Shown piece after piece: positions 37,517-47,358 of a stretch of 64,000 bases of DNA. The stretch is taken from NCBI GenBank assembly GCA_013360295.1, contig JABWCL010000019.1:1-64000 (forward strand), written 5' to 3'. The stretch is from Ignavibacteriaceae bacterium. GTDB taxonomy: Bacteria > Bacteroidota > Ignavibacteria > Ignavibacteriales > Ignavibacteriaceae. Position 1 is the first letter of the stretch, and each line of letters begins with the position of its first letter. The notes beneath the pieces were generated by a model, which was not told where the DNA came from, made no database searches, and saw nothing but the letters and a program-made list of their open reading frames with translations. The translations under genes and the position numbers were made by a program.

Positions 37517-38545
37517 TTATAACTCATTTTTCAAAAGAGTGCGTAAATTTTCTTTTGTAATTTTCGCACAGTATTCAAATTTCGTACGGTATTTTACGCC
37601 ATACTCTTCTTCCGAAAGCCCGGGTATATAAAAGCTTAAATATTCATAATAAGATTTTTCGTGTCCATTTAATTCCACAAACTCATCTATCAGTAATTCC
37701 CTGATAGCCTTAATAAAGATTTCAGCCACACTTTCGTGGAGTTTTGCGGAGATACGGTATTTTTTTATAATTGTGTTTTCAAGAAAGCCGATTGCGTCTT
37801 TTATAAACATTAAGATTTCATCCCTAAGTAATGGAGATACAGTGGAATAGCATTCGGGGAAGAGTTCCTGATAAAAGAGAGTTCGAATACTTAACGCGGC
37901 TTCTGTAAGGGATATCTTCCTAACATCTTTTCCGCTGTTCAAAAGCGTATCCGCGACCTGATTAATTATTTCCCTGAGGGTGATATTATTCTTCGGAGTA
38001 AAAGAAACCGCCAACTCATCCCCACCGATATCCTGAACGGTATTTATCCCGGATGGTAAAAATTTTGGCTTTATATACTCCTTATTCATTAAACGAGTTA
38101 ACTCAATCCCCGGATGATCTTTAATGGACAGTTTTATATTTCTGATCAGTTTTCCCAAGGCAGGATCATTTGACTGGTATAATCTGAATATTCTGTGATT
38201 GACGCTGCTGAAAACTAATTTCCTGAGCAGGATGAGTACATCAGTTTCATCAAGACTTTCATATGTATGATGCTCAACAAAATAATTGTAAAGTTCAGGA
38301 TATGTTTTATATGGGTCGTCATTTTTAAAGAGGTCTGCAATCGAATCAAAAGCAAGGTCATTTGCGGACAAACCAAATTTATCAGCCCTGAATTTAGTTT
38401 TACCCGTCTTTAACCAGATATAGCTGAGGGCTATCTTATGACAAAAATTAATGAGATACTTAAGTTTTTCATAAGACTGCTCTCCGCTGAAGATTGATTT
38501 CAGAGCAGCTTTTAGGGTAGTACTATTTATGCCTTTATGATTCAT
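37517..38545 (-). CDS. Sigma-70-like protein, divergent
   Basis: This 342-residue helical protein has stretches that recall sigma factors: LSANDLAFDSIADLFKND (about residues 59-76) resembles the region 2 start, and the C-terminal LSFYIPGLSEEEYGVKYRTK resembles region 4 where helices read DNA. It is longer than an ECF factor, and the similarity is weak and partial. Its place as first gene before an anti-sigma-like gene supports the reading. If it is not a sigma factor I cannot offer another family. Confidence 0.45.
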   Translation of the reverse strand: MNHKGINSTTLKAALKSIFSGEQSYEKLKYLINFCHKIALSYIWLKTGKTKFRADKFGLSANDLAFDSIADLFKNDDPYKTYPELYNYFVEHHTYESLDETDVLILLRKLVFSSVNHRIFRLYQSNDPALGKLIRNIKLSIKDHPGIELTRLMNKEYIKPKFLPSGINTVQDIGGDELAVSFTPKNNITLREIINQVADTLLNSGKDVRKISLTEAALSIRTLFYQELFPECYSTVSPLLRDEILMFIKDAIGFLENTIIKKYRISAKLHESVAEIFIKAIRELLIDEFVELNGHEKSYYEYLSFYIPGLSEEEYGVKYRTKFEYCAKITKENLRTLLKNEL

Positions 38546-38677
38546 CAGTTTCTATAAAACAACACTCATTTTCATCCCTCTCAAAGACCTGGAGGTTTAT
38601 CTCTCCGGTACAAATTTCCGACAGGATAATTTGGAACCGGAATGCTCCCCCGGTCATCGCTGTTTCCCCACACTCAT

Positions 38678-39472
38678 CTATTGCACCCCAACCGCCGGCC
38701 GCCTCAACCCCATATCCTTCTCCATTATCTCCATCGCCAGGCTCATATATGCGAGAGAGCCTTTTGCTTTAGCGTCAAATAGTACGGCTGGCTTTCCCTG
38801 GAACTCGGATACCGTAAGTACCGTGCTCCTGGGGATGGAAGTAGTAAAGAGAAACGGGCCCAGATCCCTCTCGATATCCTTACGGGTCATTGTCCAGGCT
38901 TTGGAATGAGACTCATACATCGTGAGTAGTATGCCTTCAATGGAAAGTTTGTGATTGTAGGCTGACCTTACCCACTTAACGTGTTCAACCATCCGTTTAA
39001 GCGCGGTAATGGAAAATTGCCCTGCGCGCATCGGGATAATGATTGAATCAGAAGCTATGAGCGCGATAGTCGTGAATCCTTTCAGATAAGGAGGGCAGTC
39101 AATAATGATATAATCATACTCTCCAAGTTCGTGCGTCAGCATATTACTAAAGAGATTTAAGTTGCCAGTGAGCCGGGAGATCCTGTCTTCGTGATGATAA
39201 GAAGGTTCACCGGATGCTATAAAATCAAGCATCGGAATCTGGGTTTTTGTTATTACCTGGGATATCCTGCGGGTAAAACTTAACACTTCGAACAGTGAAC
39301 CTGTGGTTTGTTCGTTTTCAATTCCAAGATAAATAGCACAAGTGCCCGATGGGTCCGCATCGATGAGGAGAACCTTTTTTTCTGCCACAGCAAGGCTGGC
39401 AGCAAGGTTTACTGCGGTTGTAGTTTTACCTACTCCGCCTTTGGGTAACGCAACTGATATTACTTTTCTCAT
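38678..39472 (-). CDS. ParA/Soj-family ATPase
   Basis: The deviant Walker A KGGVGKTTTAVNLA (residues 11-24), DADPSG and DYIIIDCPPYLKG identify a ParA ATPase. At 264 residues it matches the chromosomal Soj size, with no N-terminal DNA-binding domain. There is no parB in the window, so it may position some other cargo or work with a distant partner. It precedes the sigma-like operon by 132 bases on the same strand. Confidence 0.92.
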   Translation of the reverse strand: MRKVISVALPKGGVGKTTTAVNLAASLAVAEKKVLLIDADPSGTCAIYLGIENEQTTGSLFEVLSFTRRISQVITKTQIPMLDFIASGEPSYHHEDRISRLTGNLNLFSNMLTHELGEYDYIIIDCPPYLKGFTTIALIASDSIIIPMRAGQFSITALKRMVEHVKWVRSAYNHKLSIEGILLTMYESHSKAWTMTRKDIERDLGPFLFTTSIPRSTVLTVSEFQGKPAVLFDAKAKGSLAYMSLAMEIMEKDMGLRRPAVGVQ

Positions 39473-39570
39473 TAATAGCTGAATAAAATTAGGAACCAGA
39501 AAACAAACGGATGAATGGAACGGGTCATTTTTATTAAACCCGCCGATAAAATATAATAATAATTAGGAAA

Positions 39571-40956
39571 TTAAAAGTTCTTTAACGGAAAAATAACCGT
39601 GAACTTGGTACCCGGATGTTTTTGGTCGCCGAATCCCGAGGGGCTTTCTAACTGAATTCTGCCATTATGAGTCTCAACGATTTGCTTTACTATTGACAAT
39701 CCAATCCCCGCGCCTTCATACCCTTTCCCCTTAATGTTTGACGCACGGTAGAAGTCCTCGAATATTTTATCAATATCCTGTTTTGGTATCCCGATACCGC
39801 TGTCAATAACTTCAACCCTGATCTCTTTGCTAATGCGGTATGCCCTCACAATAACTGCGCCGCTGTGAGGCGTGTATTTAATGCCGTTACTAATAAGATT
39901 CGTGAATACCAGGGTGAGTAAGAACGGATCCCCTTCGAGAGTAGTCTCTCTGCTAAGGTCATTGATGTAATTGAGTTCAACACCTTTTGCGATTGCCGTA
40001 TCAAAAAATTTATCAACCGAGCTTTCCACTAACTCATGCATATTGAGTATTTGCAGATTCATCTGACCGAACAGCCTCATCCGTGAAACGTGAAGCACAT
40101 CATTTATCATATCAATCGCTTCCCGAGTCCTGATCTGAGCCCTCTCAAGCCTTTCGAGCGGCTCGTGTGGTATTTCGCCCAGGATCTTTCCCGTCACAAT
40201 ATTAAGATAAGACATTACCGCGGTGAGAGGAGTTTTCAGTTCGTGTACCACAGCCATAATATACTTCTCTTTTTCTTCCTCGCTTTTTTTGAGTTTATCA
40301 AAGGAGGTGAGAAGCTGCTGCTCAAGTTTGTAAAGCTGAACCGCTATCCCATTGGCAATAAATACACTGGTTAATACTATCGCGGCGAAGATAACAGTAT
40401 TAAGGATGACAAAATTAAAATTATTATGAAGTGGTTCTGATTTATATCCCGAAACATTCTGGTGGGCGATCAGATCAAAATATTCGCCGAATGAAATTCC
40501 TGAAAAAGCAAGGATCAGCAGTATGGCGAGAGAGTATATGACCCTGCCCGGTAATATCAGGCTCCCGATTATCATATGAAAAATAAACATCATTCGCACA
40601 GGCGACTCAGGCCCACCCGTATAGTACACTATCACAAACAGCGTAAGCAGGTCCTGTATCATCTGTAGCAGACTGAAATGAAGCACATTAAAACCACCCG
40701 ACATTGCCTCTGTTTTGCCCCATATCTTGTCAAACATCAGGTTATAGCCGAGAAGAAAAAAAGATGAGCCGAAAAGTATGACGAACTGTTCGTTCGTGTA
40801 TCTGAACCCTAAAAGCAGGTGAGTGGTCAGTATATACCCTACCAGCAGTACTACCGCGAGGTACCGGAGGCGGATAAACCAGAGGTTACGGGTTTTTACC
40901 GTCTCCCAGAATTCTTTGTAATGTACCGCCCACTCGGGCGCTAATGACAGAATCAC
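39571..40956 (-). CDS. Membrane sensor histidine kinase
   Basis: About six transmembrane helices in residues 25-215 form the sensor part, with no large extracellular loop. The kinase core has the phosphoacceptor histidine in VVHELKTPLTAVMSYL, the N box NLISNGIKYTPHSG, and the G boxes VIDSGIGIP and GAGIGLSIVKQIVETHNG. The signal is probably sensed in the membrane. No response regulator is immediately adjacent; the regulators at 44,767-47,349 are the nearest candidates. Confidence 0.9.
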   Translation of the reverse strand: MILSLAPEWAVHYKEFWETVKTRNLWFIRLRYLAVVLLVGYILTTHLLLGFRYTNEQFVILFGSSFFLLGYNLMFDKIWGKTEAMSGGFNVLHFSLLQMIQDLLTLFVIVYYTGGPESPVRMMFIFHMIIGSLILPGRVIYSLAILLILAFSGISFGEYFDLIAHQNVSGYKSEPLHNNFNFVILNTVIFAAIVLTSVFIANGIAVQLYKLEQQLLTSFDKLKKSEEEKEKYIMAVVHELKTPLTAVMSYLNIVTGKILGEIPHEPLERLERAQIRTREAIDMINDVLHVSRMRLFGQMNLQILNMHELVESSVDKFFDTAIAKGVELNYINDLSRETTLEGDPFLLTLVFTNLISNGIKYTPHSGAVIVRAYRISKEIRVEVIDSGIGIPKQDIDKIFEDFYRASNIKGKGYEGAGIGLSIVKQIVETHNGRIQLESPSGFGDQKHPGTKFTVIFPLKNF

Positions 40957-41197
40957 TTACCGGCTTTCTATAAATTATTTATTTATATGTGGTAAAAATA
41001 ATAAACAATTACTGGGTATTATCATGCAATGACCCGCAAGCAAACGCCTGGTGTCACAGCCGATCGTTTTAATAAAAAAGCAGATAGACCGGGAAATGCG
41101 AAGTTAATATTACCAATTGCTATTCTGATTGATTAACCACCCGCATTAATCCCGGTAATCCGCTAATTTAGTTTTATGATATAACGAGAATTATCTC

Positions 41198-43078
41198 CTA
41201 TACGATAAAGTCTCCGCGTTTCGTGTAATGAGTATGGAGAAGTTTATGCGAAATATGCCCGCACGGGCCGTCCGTCAGAAACTTCTCATAGATATAAGCA
41301 ATATGCGGATTTTCGTGCGACTTCCTTATCGGGAGCGATTCCTCTTCTTCATAGATCGCCTTCGCGCGAAGCTTCCTGATCTCAGGTGAAGTCGGGATTG
41401 GTTGACCGCCGCCGCCTATGCAGCCTCCGGGGCAAGCCATAATCTCGATGAAGTGGACGTCATTCAGTTCTCCTGCCTTCAGCATTTCCATTACTTTCCG
41501 GGCGTTGGCTGTTCCGTGTGCCACGACAAACTTAAAATCAACACCTTCAAGGAATTTCCATTCTGTTTTCACATTCTCCAGTTTCACCGAAGCTTGTTTT
41601 ATTCCTTCGAATCCGCGGCAAGCTTCTATTCTAAGATTCTCAAACGGAACTTCACGGCCGGTAACAAGCTCATACGCCGTTCTCAGCGCCGCTTCCATTA
41701 CTCCGCCGGTGGCCCCGAATATTAATCCCGCACCTGATGCTTCTCCGAAAGGATCATCGAAATCGGATTTGGGTAATTCAGGGAGGTGAAGTCCCGCTTC
41801 TTTGATCATCTTTGCGAGTTCGCGTGTTGTTAAGCCGTAATCAACATCCTTAAAACCTGAATCGGTCATTTCGGGACGGTTGCATTCGAACTTCTTCGCT
41901 GAACAAGGCATCACAGCAACAGTAACAATATCCTCGGGATTAACACCGCTTTCCTGCGCGTAAAATGTTTTAGTTATCGCTCCGAACATTTGCTGCGGAG
42001 ATTTCGCGGTTGAAAGGTAATCGAGGTATTCGGGATAGAAGTGCTCGATAAACTTTACCCAGCCGGGTGAGCAGGAAGTGAACTGCGGCAGTTTAACGGA
42101 GTCATCTTTATCAACAAGTTTCTTCTTCAGCCTGAGAAGCAGCTCCGTGCCTTCTTCCATAATTGTAAGATCGGCAGAATAATTTGTATCAAATACTTTG
42201 TCAAATCCTATCCGCCTGAGCGCGGTGTTTAGTTCGCGTGTATATGATTTACCGGCAGGCATACCAAATTCCTCACCGATAGCCGCTCTTGGAGATGGCG
42301 CAGTCTGAATAACAACGTGCTTTTTCGGATCGTCAATCGCCGCCCATATCTCATCGGAAGGATCATTAGTGAACAGGGCGCCGGTAGGGCAGCGGTTTAT
42401 ACACTGGCCACAATTGATGCAGATTACATCATTCAGAGGCCTGTCAAAGAAAGTGGAAATCTTTGTTTTATCTCCTCTTTCAACTGCTTCAAGCACTCCG
42501 ACTTCCTGAATGTCAATGCAAGTTCTTACGCATCTTCTGCACAAGACGCATTTATTCATGTCTCTCATAACAGAGTAAGATGAGCGGTCAATTTCGAATA
42601 CCGGTTTTTCCGGGTGCCCGAAAGTGAAACCGTCAACGCCGTACTCACCGGCAAGATTCTGGAGTTCGCAGTTCTTGTTCCTCACGCAAGAGTAGCATTC
42701 ACCGTAATGCTCGCTGAGCATCAGGTCGATAATATGCCTGCGTGCCCTTCTAACGCGCTCGGAAGTTGTTTTGACTTTTATCTGCTGAGTTATCGGAAAC
42801 GCGCAGGACGCCTGAAGGGTCTTCATTCCTTCCACTTCCACAACGCAAATACGGCAAACACCGGCAATGCAGAGGTCTTCGTGATGGCAAAGAGAAGGAA
42901 CGTATATCTGGTTATCACGGCACGCTTCAAGTATGGTTGTCCCGAAAGGTACGGAAAATTTCTTTTCATTAATTTCGATACTGATCATACTCCCAATGGT
43001 AGTGGTGTCCTGTGGTTTCGGAACCTTTAATGGTTTCTGACTAACGGGGGCTCTGTGATTATTATTATTAGTTGACAT
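41198..43078 (-). CDS. hydA: [FeFe] hydrogenase catalytic subunit (electron-bifurcating type)
   Basis: Produces or uses hydrogen, coupled to NADH and ferredoxin in the HydABC complex. In order: 2Fe-2S domain (CHHEDLCIAGVCRIC), His/Cys 4Fe-4S segment (HYGECYSCVRNKNCELQ), two 4Fe-4S clusters (CVLCRRCVRTC, CINCGQCINRCP), and the H-cluster motifs TSCSPGW (about 331), MPCSAKKFE (about 390) and MACPGGCIGGGGQP (about 549). All cluster cysteines are present. The start at 43078 has GGAG at good spacing and overlaps the hydB end by 11 bases. HydE/F/G maturases are not in the window. Confidence 0.97.
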   Translation of the reverse strand: MSTNNNNHRAPVSQKPLKVPKPQDTTTIGSMISIEINEKKFSVPFGTTILEACRDNQIYVPSLCHHEDLCIAGVCRICVVEVEGMKTLQASCAFPITQQIKVKTTSERVRRARRHIIDLMLSEHYGECYSCVRNKNCELQNLAGEYGVDGFTFGHPEKPVFEIDRSSYSVMRDMNKCVLCRRCVRTCIDIQEVGVLEAVERGDKTKISTFFDRPLNDVICINCGQCINRCPTGALFTNDPSDEIWAAIDDPKKHVVIQTAPSPRAAIGEEFGMPAGKSYTRELNTALRRIGFDKVFDTNYSADLTIMEEGTELLLRLKKKLVDKDDSVKLPQFTSCSPGWVKFIEHFYPEYLDYLSTAKSPQQMFGAITKTFYAQESGVNPEDIVTVAVMPCSAKKFECNRPEMTDSGFKDVDYGLTTRELAKMIKEAGLHLPELPKSDFDDPFGEASGAGLIFGATGGVMEAALRTAYELVTGREVPFENLRIEACRGFEGIKQASVKLENVKTEWKFLEGVDFKFVVAHGTANARKVMEMLKAGELNDVHFIEIMACPGGCIGGGGQPIPTSPEIRKLRAKAIYEEEESLPIRKSHENPHIAYIYEKFLTDGPCGHISHKLLHTHYTKRGDFIV

Positions 43079-44273
43079 GGCTTACTCCATTACCTTTTGA
43101 GTGAAAGATTTCATCATCGAAGTTTTCAAGAATTGAGAGGAAAGAATTAGGGCTCGACTGGCCGAGGCCGCACTTTGAAGCGATCTGCATTGTCTTAGCT
43201 AATTCTTTCAGAGAATTGATGTATCCGAAAGTGAAAGTACCTTTCTCAATCATCTCTACTCCTTCGAGCAGTTTCCTGTTTCCGATACGGCACGGAGTAC
43301 ACTGTCCGCACGATTCCTCAACAAAAAACTCCATGAAATTTTTAAGTACCTTTATCATACTGCGTTTGCTGTTAAAGATCATTATTGAGCCGCCTGTTCC
43401 CGCGTCTTCATACGCAAGCTTTCTTCCGAATTGCTCCTGGTTCAGGCACACGCCCGATGCGCCTCCAACCTGAACGGCTTTTGTATCTTTCGCGCCCACG
43501 AGGTCAAGCAGTTCATTAATTGTGGTTCCCCACGGAAGTTCATACACGCCGGGTTTTTCGCAGTCTCCCGAAACCGAAAAGAGTTTCGATCCGGTTGATT
43601 TATCAGTACCGTTTGTGCAGTACCATTCCCCGCCCTTATTGATAATATGAGGAACGGAAGCCAGGGTCTCCACATTGTTAACGATGGTAGGATAACCGAG
43701 GTAACCTCTGTTTACCGGATAAGGAGGCCTGTTGCGCGGTTCGCCCCTGTTCCCTTCGAGAGATTCGATAAGGGCGGTTTCTTCGCCGCAAACATAGGCG
43801 CCGGCACCGAGTTTAATTTCTATATCAAAATTAAATCCTTTTTTACCGGCAATATCTTTTCCGAGCAGGTTCTCTTTGCGCATCATAGCGAGGTAATCGT
43901 TCAGGCTTTTTAACATATAGTTATATTCTCCGCGGAGATAAACAAAGCCGTATTCCGCGCCGATTGTATAACCGGCGATTACCATACCTTCAAAAACAAG
44001 TTCGGGATACTCTAAAAGGAGCACACGGTCTTTGAAAGTTCCGGGTTCGCCTTCATCCGCGTTGCAGACTATATACTTTTTATCCGCAATAGCCGCGGCA
44101 GTAAGCATCCATTTTGTAGAAGTAGGAAAACCCGCGCCTCCGCGCCCCTTTAATTTAGCTTCGCGTAATTCAAAGAGAATATCATCGCGTGTGAGGGTCA
44201 CGGCTTTTTTAACCGCGCTTCCCTGCTGATAATCGGTAAAAAGAACTAATCCATTTCTTTTCGCTTTTTCCAT
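43068..44273 (-). CDS. hydB: Hydrogenase/NuoF-like flavoprotein subunit
   Basis: This subunit binds FMN and NAD(H) and passes electrons to the hydrogenase. KLKGRGGAGFPTSTKW and CNADEGEPGTFKDR are the FMN/NADH site, and SCGQCTPCRIGNRKL binds a 4Fe-4S cluster. At 401 residues it is shorter than bifurcating HydB proteins that have an N-terminal thioredoxin-like domain and a C-terminal ferredoxin domain; both are absent. It is between hydC and hydA in one operon. Confidence 0.94.
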   Translation of the reverse strand: MEKAKRNGLVLFTDYQQGSAVKKAVTLTRDDILFELREAKLKGRGGAGFPTSTKWMLTAAAIADKKYIVCNADEGEPGTFKDRVLLLEYPELVFEGMVIAGYTIGAEYGFVYLRGEYNYMLKSLNDYLAMMRKENLLGKDIAGKKGFNFDIEIKLGAGAYVCGEETALIESLEGNRGEPRNRPPYPVNRGYLGYPTIVNNVETLASVPHIINKGGEWYCTNGTDKSTGSKLFSVSGDCEKPGVYELPWGTTINELLDLVGAKDTKAVQVGGASGVCLNQEQFGRKLAYEDAGTGGSIMIFNSKRSMIKVLKNFMEFFVEESCGQCTPCRIGNRKLLEGVEMIEKGTFTFGYINSLKELAKTMQIASKCGLGQSSPNSFLSILENFDDEIFHSKGNGVSHVN

Positions 44274-44288
44274 TTTATTCTCCTTTCC

Positions 44289-44762
44289 TTACTTAATCTC
44301 TGATAGAATTTTAATGGCTCTCTGCGGATCAAGGTGCGTGTAAACGGCGTCATTCACTATCATTGCCGGGCCGCAGTCACACATTCCGAGGCAGTTTGTA
44401 TATTCAAGGGTAATTCTCCTGTCGCGGGTTGTCTCGCCGAATCTAATGCCCAGTTCCTTCTGGATGGCTTCAGCCACTTTACTTTTCCCCGCAAGGTCGC
44501 AGGAGATTGTCTGGCAGAGTCGGACGATATTCCTCCCCTTCGGTTCAGCATGCAGGAAAGAATAAAATGAGATAACACTGTACACTTCAACAGGATGGAT
44601 CGCCAAATGCTGCGCAATCTCCTGCTGGGCAAAATCAGAAATATAATTGTACTTGCTCTGTATTGCTTCGAGGATAGGGAGAAGCGAAGGTCTCTCGTTA
44701 CCGTAGGTCTTAACAAGTTCTTCTATCTCTTCTGCTAATGAATTTTTCTCGTAGACTAGCAT
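44289..44762 (-). CDS. hydC: Hydrogenase/NuoE-like 2Fe-2S subunit
   Basis: A thioredoxin-fold 2Fe-2S protein with the four ligands in CQTISC and CLGMCDC. The N-terminal helical part (LLPILEAIQSKYNYIS) is typical of NuoE/HydC. At 157 residues it is the standard length. It begins the hydCBA operon, four bases after a response regulator gene, so the regulator and hydrogenase are probably co-transcribed. Confidence 0.95.
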   Translation of the reverse strand: MLVYEKNSLAEEIEELVKTYGNERPSLLPILEAIQSKYNYISDFAQQEIAQHLAIHPVEVYSVISFYSFLHAEPKGRNIVRLCQTISCDLAGKSKVAEAIQKELGIRFGETTRDRRITLEYTNCLGMCDCGPAMIVNDAVYTHLDPQRAIKILSEIK

Positions 44763-44766
44763 ATAA

Positions 44767-45147
44767 TTAATTCTCCACCGGCTGTTTGACGAATTTCAGT
44801 ACTTTAGCGACAAGGGCTTCAGGTGAAATCGGTTTTTCAACAAACTCGTCCACCGGAACCATATCGCTTTTATCGAACTGCATACCAAGAGTTTTTGAAA
44901 TTGAGGTGTACATTATGATCGGCGTTGTAATCTTTTCCCGCCGGAATTTCTGGGCAAGAAAGAAACCGTCATCCGGTTCATTCATAATTACATCAAGAAT
45001 TATAAGATCCGGTTTATGTTCTTTGACTATTTTATACCCATCCACGGGGTTGCTTGCGGTAATGACTTCGAAACCTTTAGTTTTAAGGATTAAACTGCTG
45101 GCATCGAGAATATCTGGATCGTCGTCTATTATTGCAATTAGAGACAT
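44767..45147 (-). CDS. Response regulator, receiver domain only
   Basis: A single CheY-like receiver domain: acidic pocket IDDDPD, phosphoacceptor D52 in LIILDVIM, T/S in MYTSIS and the conserved lysine in VEKPI. It has no output domain, so it is a phosphorelay intermediate or acts by protein contact. It sits directly before hydC (four bases). Confidence 0.93.
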   Translation of the reverse strand: MSLIAIIDDDPDILDASSLILKTKGFEVITASNPVDGYKIVKEHKPDLIILDVIMNEPDDGFFLAQKFRREKITTPIIMYTSISKTLGMQFDKSDMVPVDEFVEKPISPEALVAKVLKFVKQPVEN

Positions 45148-45180
45148 AAAGTTTTCCTGTAAGTTTTATTTAAGTTGTGT

Positions 45181-46683
45181 TTAATTATTGATTTCATCTT
45201 CATTCAAATCCATGGGAATAAAAACTCTGAAACGTGTCCCTTCGGTATATTTGCTTTCCACCTCTATTTTCCCCGAATACGCGTCAATTATCCTCTTGAC
45301 AATTGAAAGCCCAAGTCCGGTACCGGTAATATCTTTGGTAAATTCATTCTTTGCCCTGTAAAATTCACTGAAGAGTTTATCCTTCTCCTCCGGCCTCATA
45401 CCGATTCCCGTATCCGCAATTTCAAAAACGCTATAATGTTTCTCAGCGTAGCACTTTATATCGACAGTTCCGCTCTGTTTGTTGTATTTGATGGCGTTAC
45501 TGATAAAGTTTGTTATTAATCTTGATATTTCGCTGTAGTCCGCACGGATTGTGATCTGCAGCCCTTCTTGGTCGTATAATATAGATAGGTCCTTCTTCTT
45601 AATTTCCGCTGTAAAGAGGCTCAGAGTTTCAGTAATGATATTGTTTAAGTTGAGCTCTCTTATCTCACGCGTGATCGTTTTCATTTCAATCCGCGAAATA
45701 TCAAGAAGGTCGTTTACCATATTTAATAAGGAGGCGAGCCTGTGGCGTGACCTTGAGAGGAAGTCGAGTTCCTGATCGCGGGTTAGGCTCATTTCTTTAT
45801 TCAGGATTATGTTAAGGAATCCGAGAGTGGCGGCAACCGGCGCCTTAAGTTCGTGCGCGACCATTGAAACAAACTGCGATTTCAGGTGCTCAACTTTTTT
45901 AAATGTGCTTATGTTTTTCAGAACGATCACCACGCCTGATAACTGGCCATTATGTCGCAATACAGGGGAGAGAGTTGCTTCTACCACCAGTTCGTGCTTC
46001 GGTTTTAACTCAACTTCCACTGAAAACGATTTTTTCTCCGTCACATTTACGGTAAAATTGGTAAATATTATTTCCCTGATCTCAGCAGGAAGTTCTTCGA
46101 GGATTGGCCTTCCGATCACGACATCATGAAGGTTAAGTAAAGTCATAGCGGCATTATTATAATACACAACTTCGCCGTCGGTATTAACAACAAGCACTCC
46201 GTCAGCAAGCGAGTTAATGACAGTGTTAAGCCTTGTACGTTCAAACGCGATTTCGAGCAACCTTTCCTCGCGTTCATGCTTAAGCGCTTCGGCTTCGAGG
46301 ATAAGCAGGCGTTTTTTATAACCTGAAGTTAAATGGTTAAGGAGTTCTTCGGGTGTAAAAGGTTTAAGTATATATCCGTCAGCGCCCATTTTGGTGGCTT
46401 CGACTGCGGTTTCATAAGAGGCGTAAGCGGTAACAATAAAACAAACGGTATTCGGTTTCTGGCGGCGTATCTCCTTAAGCACATCAATGCCGCTGTAATC
46501 TGGCATTTTAAGATCAATAAGGGCAAGGTCATACTCTTCCCGTGTTCCGAGTTCTATGCCTCTGGAACCGTTTTCAGCGGTGGCCACCTGGTAGCCTTCC
46601 CGCTCGAGTATCCTTTTAACCGCACCTCTCAGGGCATCTTCGTCATCAATGATCAGAACCCTGGGCTTGCCGTTTGTGTTCAT
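45181..46683 (-). CDS. Receiver-PAS-histidine kinase hybrid
   Basis: Residues 8-120 are a receiver domain (D57 in LALIDLKMP, K in ILKPFTPEE), about 150-260 a PAS domain (NSLADGVLVVNTDGEVVYYNN), and 270-495 a kinase core with the histidine in MVAHELKAPVAATLGFL, the N box ITNFISNAIKYNKQSG and the G box GTGLGLSIVKRIID. It has no membrane helix, so the signal is cytoplasmic or arrives by phosphotransfer. It lies 33 bases before the response regulator in the same series. Confidence 0.93.
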   Translation of the reverse strand: MNTNGKPRVLIIDDEDALRGAVKRILEREGYQVATAENGSRGIELGTREEYDLALIDLKMPDYSGIDVLKEIRRQKPNTVCFIVTAYASYETAVEATKMGADGYILKPFTPEELLNHLTSGYKKRLLILEAEALKHEREERLLEIAFERTRLNTVINSLADGVLVVNTDGEVVYYNNAAMTLLNLHDVVIGRPILEELPAEIREIIFTNFTVNVTEKKSFSVEVELKPKHELVVEATLSPVLRHNGQLSGVVIVLKNISTFKKVEHLKSQFVSMVAHELKAPVAATLGFLNIILNKEMSLTRDQELDFLSRSRHRLASLLNMVNDLLDISRIEMKTITREIRELNLNNIITETLSLFTAEIKKKDLSILYDQEGLQITIRADYSEISRLITNFISNAIKYNKQSGTVDIKCYAEKHYSVFEIADTGIGMRPEEKDKLFSEFYRAKNEFTKDITGTGLGLSIVKRIIDAYSGKIEVESKYTEGTRFRVFIPMDLNEDEINN

Positions 46684-46935
46684 TGTATCTGCAATTCCGT
46701 GAAAATTAAAACTATTGCTGCACGGAAGACTATGCTCCTGCCCGGCGTAATTAACGAGGCCGTCCTAAACCAGCCCTGCGGCAAACCGCACCGGGGGAAA
46801 CATGAAATAATTAAGAATTATGAATTACAAATTAAAAATGAATTTTTGCTTATAAATGAAAATCGTGTGGGATTTCCATAAAAAAAGATTCACTTCTCCT
46901 AATTAAAACAATTCTTAATTCTAAATTTTTAATTT

Positions 46936-47349
46936 TTAATTACTATAATATTCTTCTATTTTCATCAACAAGTCATCCACATTCACCGGTTTGTTGAGAA
47001 TAGCGTCGCATTTGAGCCAGCTTTTTTCTTCTTTGGTGCCAGCGTCAAATTTGAACCCGGTAAGATAGGTGGCTGAAGTGAGGATCATTACCGGTATATT
47101 TTTCCCTTTTTCCGTTTTCTTGATCTTGTAGCTGAGTGTGAATCCTGTATCCATCTCCTCCATTATCAGGTCAAGAGCCGCGGCATAAATATCATTCTTC
47201 TCGAATACACGAATGGCATCCTCCGCGTTATCAGCGGTAAGTACCTCATAACCCCGTGCCTCCAGCAAGATCTTTGTCTGTGCTAAAATATCCGGATCGT
47301 CATCTGTTACTAATATTTTCTTCTTGTTTTCCATTATCTTTTCCTGCAA
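46936..47349 (-). CDS. Response regulator, receiver domain only
   Basis: A second stand-alone receiver: TDDDPDI, phosphoacceptor D60 in AALDLIME, T/S in MILTSATYL and K in LNKPVN. The internal methionine at residue 6 is an alternative start. It follows the iron-sulfur kinase by nine bases, so it is that kinase's likely partner. Confidence 0.92.
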   Translation of the reverse strand: MQEKIMENKKKILVTDDDPDILAQTKILLEARGYEVLTADNAEDAIRVFEKNDIYAAALDLIMEEMDTGFTLSYKIKKTEKGKNIPVMILTSATYLTGFKFDAGTKEEKSWLKCDAILNKPVNVDDLLMKIEEYYSN

Positions 47350-47358
47350 AATAAATTT

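Noticed and set aside
46738-46802. Cyclic-di-GMP or cobalamin riboswitch
   Set aside because: A CCTAAACCA piece and GC-rich stems recall such RNAs, but the conserved cores and the required order of elements are missing.
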